Of a DNA stretch of 64,000 nucleotides, positions 60,573-64,000 are shown piece after piece. The notes beneath the pieces were generated by a model. The model was not told where the DNA came from, did not search any database, and was given only the letters and a program-made list of their open reading frames with translations. The first letter of the stretch is position 1; each line of letters opens with the position of its first letter. Origin of the DNA: Scilla litardierei (taxonomy: Eukaryota; Streptophyta; Magnoliopsida; Asparagales; Asparagaceae); NCBI GenBank assembly GCA_030789695.1, contig CM061140.1, positions 172,942,319-173,006,318 of the forward strand, written 5' to 3'. The position numbers and the translations under genes were made by a program.

Positions 60573-62203
60573 GAGAAAATTGGCTAAATGCCACCGGTCA
60601 AAGGTGGGTTTTAATTTTTACCACTAAGTTTAAAAACTTGGCTAGAATAACACCCTAACGAAAAAAGAGACGAAAATACCCATTCGTTCCCAAACACTAA
60701 AACCCAACAAAATCAAATCTCCTTGCGAAAACAAGTGCAGCGGACGACGTTCTCCCTCCGGCGAGCGAATCCCAGCACCTCGCACCGCCTCGAACTCCCC
60801 TCGACAGCCTCGACACCGCTCATCACCGCCATCCCACAACCCAACGCCGACAACACCCCGCATATACGTCTACGTCGACGCTGAACTCCGACCACACCGC
60901 TTCGCCGTACTCCGACCACCCCGAATCTACGGAAACGCCTCGACGTACTCCGACAAAGCCCTATAAGCCAATTTGCGCCAATTTGCGCCAATATACGCCA
61001 ATTTACGTCACGATACGTGACGTATATTGGCGAATATTGGCGCAAATTGGCGCAAATTGGCGCAAATTGGCTCATAGGGCTTTGTCGGAGTACGGCGAGG
61101 CGTTTCCGTAGATGTGGAGTGGTCGAAGTACGGCGAAGCGGGGTGGTCGGAACCCAACGCCAACAACACCCCGCATATATGTCTACGTCGACGCCGAACT
61201 CCGATCACACCGCTTCGCCGTACTCCGACCACCCTAAATCTAAAGCAACGCCTCGCCGTACTCCGACAAAGCCCTATGAGCCAATTTGCGCTAATTTGCG
61301 CCAATATGCGCCAATATGCGCCAATATACGTCACGTATCGTGACGTATATTGGCGCATATTGGCGCATATTGTCGCATATTGGCTCATAGGGCTTTGTCG
61401 GAGTACGGCGAGGCGTTTCCGTAGATGTGGGGTGGTCGGAGTACGGCGAAGCGGTGTGGTCGGAACCCAACGCCGACAACACCCCGCATATACGTCTACG
61501 TCGACGCCGAACTCCGACCACACCGCTTCGCCCTACTCCGACCACTCCACATCTACGGAAACGCCTCGCCGTACTCCGACAAAGCCCTATGAGCCAATTT
61601 GCGCCAATATGTAATACGCCAATATACGCCAATATACGCCAATATACGTCACGTATCGTGACGTATATTGGCGTATATTGGCGTATATTGGCGCAAATTG
61701 GCGCAAATTGGCTCTTAGGGCTTTGTCGGAGTACGACGAGGCGTTTCCGTAGATTCGGGGTGGTCGGAGTACGGCGAAGCGGTGTGGTCGGAGTTCGGCG
61801 TCGACGTAGACGTATATGCGGGGTGTTGTCGGCGTTGGGTTGTGGGATGGCGGTGATGAGCGGTGTCGAGGCTGTCGAGGGGAGTTCGAGGCGGTGCGAG
61901 GTGCTGGGATTCGCTCGCCGGAGGGAGAACGTCGTCCGCTGCACTTGTTTTCGCAAGGAGATTTGATTTTGTTGGGTTTTAGTGTTTGGGAACGAAGGGG
62001 TATTTTCGTCTCTTTTTTCGTTAGGGTGTTATTCTAGCCAAAATTTTAAACTTAGTGGTAAAAATTAAAACCCATCTTTGAGTCAAAATTACTAGCAATT
62101 TTAGCATTTGACCGATGGCATTTAGCAATTTTAGTCAATTTTGACCGATGGCATTTAGTCAAAATTAAAAGATTTTGAGCGATGGCATTTAGCCAATTTT
62201 CTC
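60573..62203. mobile_element. Mutator-like fold-back element (1631 bp) upstream of DSK2
   Basis: Termini GAGAAAATTGGCTAAATGCC (left) and its inverse on the right are flanked by a perfect 9-bp TSD AAAATTACT (60564-60572 and 62204-62212). A 9-bp TSD is diagnostic of Mutator-like elements. The subterminal arms (about 60640-60985 and 61700-62040) are almost identical inverted repeats. The middle is an array of inverted units of about 160 bases whose CACGTATCGTG-type centres lie at about 61014, 61336 and 61654. No transposase is present. Open frames of up to 221 codons on both strands are a by-product of the GC-rich, stop-poor repeat. Confidence 0.93.
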
Positions 62204-62267
62204 AAAATTACTAGCAATTTTAGCCCCTAATTTCGATTTCTAGCGGTAGGGATCGGATCACCGCTCA

Positions 62268-62493
62268 ATGGGTGCCGACGGACAATCCGGCGACGCTGTC
62301 GACTCGAGCGGTGCGGTCACCGTCCACATCCGATGCTCAAACGGGACGAAGTTTTCGGCTCCGTCGGCTCTCAACGTGACAGTGGAGGCGTTTATGGCCG
62401 TCGTCGGAGGGAATTGTGAAGTGCCGGCTGAAGAGCAGAGATTGATACATAAAGGTCGGATCTTGACGGACGATCAAACCCTAGCCAGCTACG
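62268..62493 (+). CDS. DSK2: DSK2/ubiquilin, exon 1 with ubiquitin-like domain (partial gene)
   Basis: The ATG at 62268 begins [15 protein letters not shown], followed by a ubiquitin-like domain ([37 protein letters not shown]). The exon ends TACG|GTGTGC at 62493 in phase 1. DSK2 proteins bind the proteasome through this domain and ubiquitin chains through a C-terminal UBA domain, shuttling substrates for degradation and, in plants, to autophagy. The [10 protein letters not shown] start and GRILxDDQTLxSYG end are typical of DSK2. The remaining exons are beyond the window; no second exon was found before 64000. The start is only 65 bases from the Mutator-like element, so promoter or 5' UTR sequence is affected. 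Confidence 0.9.
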
Positions 62494-63183
62494 GTGTGCC
62501 CTTTCTATCTTACTCAGTGTTAATACGATATTTTATTACTTAGAAGTCTTGTTTCTGTTTGTTTAAGTTGTCATGCAAATTTGATTCCGTTGTTTTTGGC
62601 AATCTTTGTGGTGTTTTGTTTTGCCGTTAAAAAACGGATTTGAGGTTGATCAGCAACTAATTACTGGTTAATGTTGTCATATTATTTATGGTGGCGTCTA
62701 ACGCATTATTTAAATTTCATGGCAACTTGTTCTGGGACTTGCTTATATGTCTAAAGACTATATAGTGCAATAATTGTTATAAGACAATGTGGGTTGGAGT
62801 GTTCAACTGTACTAGTATCAATGCCGGTTTACCCAAATTGTAATTAACAAGGTTTGTTGGCATGGTTAATGGGCACATTTCTGTCCACAGTTTTGTAGTT
62901 CCCTCATTTTCTAATTTTGTCTTTGTTCGAGATTTCGATGGATGGATGTATTCATTTAAATTTTAATGTGTAAGTTGAGGTGATTATGTTCTGTAATGTC
63001 TATTTAACACTGATTTTCCATGAAAATGATCACATATGAATGTTCATACATAATAAGAACTATCAATTCACTGAAAATAACTTTTGTGCATATCAAATGT
63101 TGTTCATGCTACATAAATCGTAACTGCATCTTTATATTTCATTCTTAGGGTTATTTAATTGTTTTTTGAATATATCTTACTAC
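62494..63183 (+). other. DSK2 intron 1, no other feature recognised
   Basis: AT-rich intronic sequence. The expected second exon of DSK2 was not seen. Confidence 0.6.
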
Positions 63184-64000
63184 CAGTGGCGGAGCCAGAA
63201 AACTTTTATTTAGGGGGCAAATTATAAGCCAATATAGAATAATTTATACGTACAATAAAAACCAATAAGCAAAAGTCATCAATTATTTATACCCATTAAA
63301 TTTATTAAATATTTCACATTATAATATATTCTATAAATAACAGAGCTAGAAATGATATTGTTTTAAGTGGGAAGCTATCATTGCTCTGAATTTTTGTTGT
63401 TTAAAATAGAGGGGTCGAATAGTTTTTGATTGATTTGAAAACTATTTCAATTGATTTGAAAACTATTTCAATGTGCATTCTAACGATAGTCACAAGGTTG
63501 TTCAATGACGTAAAAATAAAATATTTACTTAGTAAAATATACTTTTGACTTTTGGAGTAGTCAATCGGTTTGGCTCGATATTTGGCTCAATTTTTTTAAA
63601 CTCGATGCAATTTGGATATAAAGGTATAAGCACATTCGCATGTGGTTATGCATCCAGCCGTTGCCTTAAACCCTCTCTTTTGTAGTCTTTCTTTGGTTTC
63701 CTAAATTAGCCGTAAGCGGCTTGTGTCCTTGGCTTAGTGGTACACAAGAATACCATGAGAGCTTAGTTTGCCCCCTCAGGCCATGATGCATACTTGGGTT
63801 TAATATAAATCTTATGAGAAAAAGCAATACTAAAAGTTTAATATAAATTATGTATGTAAATGCATTTCCATTAAAAAGAAATTTTAGTTTATATTAACAT
63901 ATGAAATCTTTCCAACTCTTAGTGCCATGGGCATACAAACATAATATAGGCAAATTTTAGTATTTTTTTGTCCCACGATGTAAAGGCCCGGCCCGCTGGG
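63184..64000. mobile_element. Probable hAT-type element in DSK2 intron 1, left end only
   Basis: CAGTGGCGGAGCCAG followed by a TTTAGGGGGCAAA stretch is a common terminal sequence of plant hAT elements and resembles the termini of the element in the SAT intron (CAGTGGCGTAACCAGG). The matching right end and TSD are not in the window. The extent to 64000 is nominal. Confidence 0.45.

Noticed and set aside
60713..62037. Long open frames (up to 221 codons) on both strands in the Mutator-like element
   Set aside because: They mirror each other across palindromic units, have no known domain, and result from a GC-rich repeat with few stops.

Overview
This is nuclear DNA of a flowering plant, most likely a eudicot. 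It contains interrupted genes with GT-AG introns, including a SERAT3-type serine acetyltransferase and a B2-type cyclin. It is packed with plant transposons: Ty1/copia, chromodomain Ty3/gypsy, hAT, Mutator-like and Helitron. No bacterial-type operons, rRNA genes, tRNA genes or CRISPR arrays were seen.

Layout. 1-2.25 kb: the 3' part of a Tat-type Ty3/gypsy element with an antisense extra ORF, then its LTR. 2.25-4.6 kb: TE-derived AT-rich sequence with a cluster of short palindromes. 4.64-21.13 kb: a giant inverted repeat made from an hAT transposon. One arm was split by a copia element (4879-17344, TSD AATAT), and that copia was split by a near-intact chromovirus (5258-11417, identical-looking LTRs, TSD GTCTT). 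21.13-23.34 kb: another copia, truncated where the hAT palindrome begins. 24.24-31.56 kb: the last four exons of SmD3 on the plus strand. Its final 6.9-kb intron holds a hAT MITE and a gag-only LTR element. 34.9-35.2 kb: a small Helitron. 35.56-43.16 kb: a complete nine-exon serine acetyltransferase gene on the minus strand with a 1.6-kb hAT in one intron. 43.60-44.38 kb: a hAT MITE. 45.19-48.25 kb: a complete eleven-exon B2-type cyclin gene on the minus strand, preceded by a cluster of MSA-type G2/M promoter motifs. 51.5-59.6 kb: a decayed plus-strand copia broken by a gypsy solo LTR, a copia solo LTR and a Helitron. 60.57-62.20 kb: a Mutator-like fold-back element with a perfect 9-bp TSD, ending 65 bp before the start codon of a DSK2/ubiquilin gene. 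Only exon 1 of that gene (62268-62493) is present before the window ends.

The host genes are housekeeping or regulatory: splicing (SmD3), cysteine synthesis (SAT), mitosis (cyclin B2) and ubiquitin-proteasome shuttling (DSK2). No shared pathway is implied by their proximity. The most unusual structures are the nested hAT palindrome, whose transcript could fold into a hairpin with arms of about 1.7 kb, and the young multi-palindrome Mutator-like element in the DSK2 5' region. Target-site duplications read directly from the sequence fix the limits of ten insertions.
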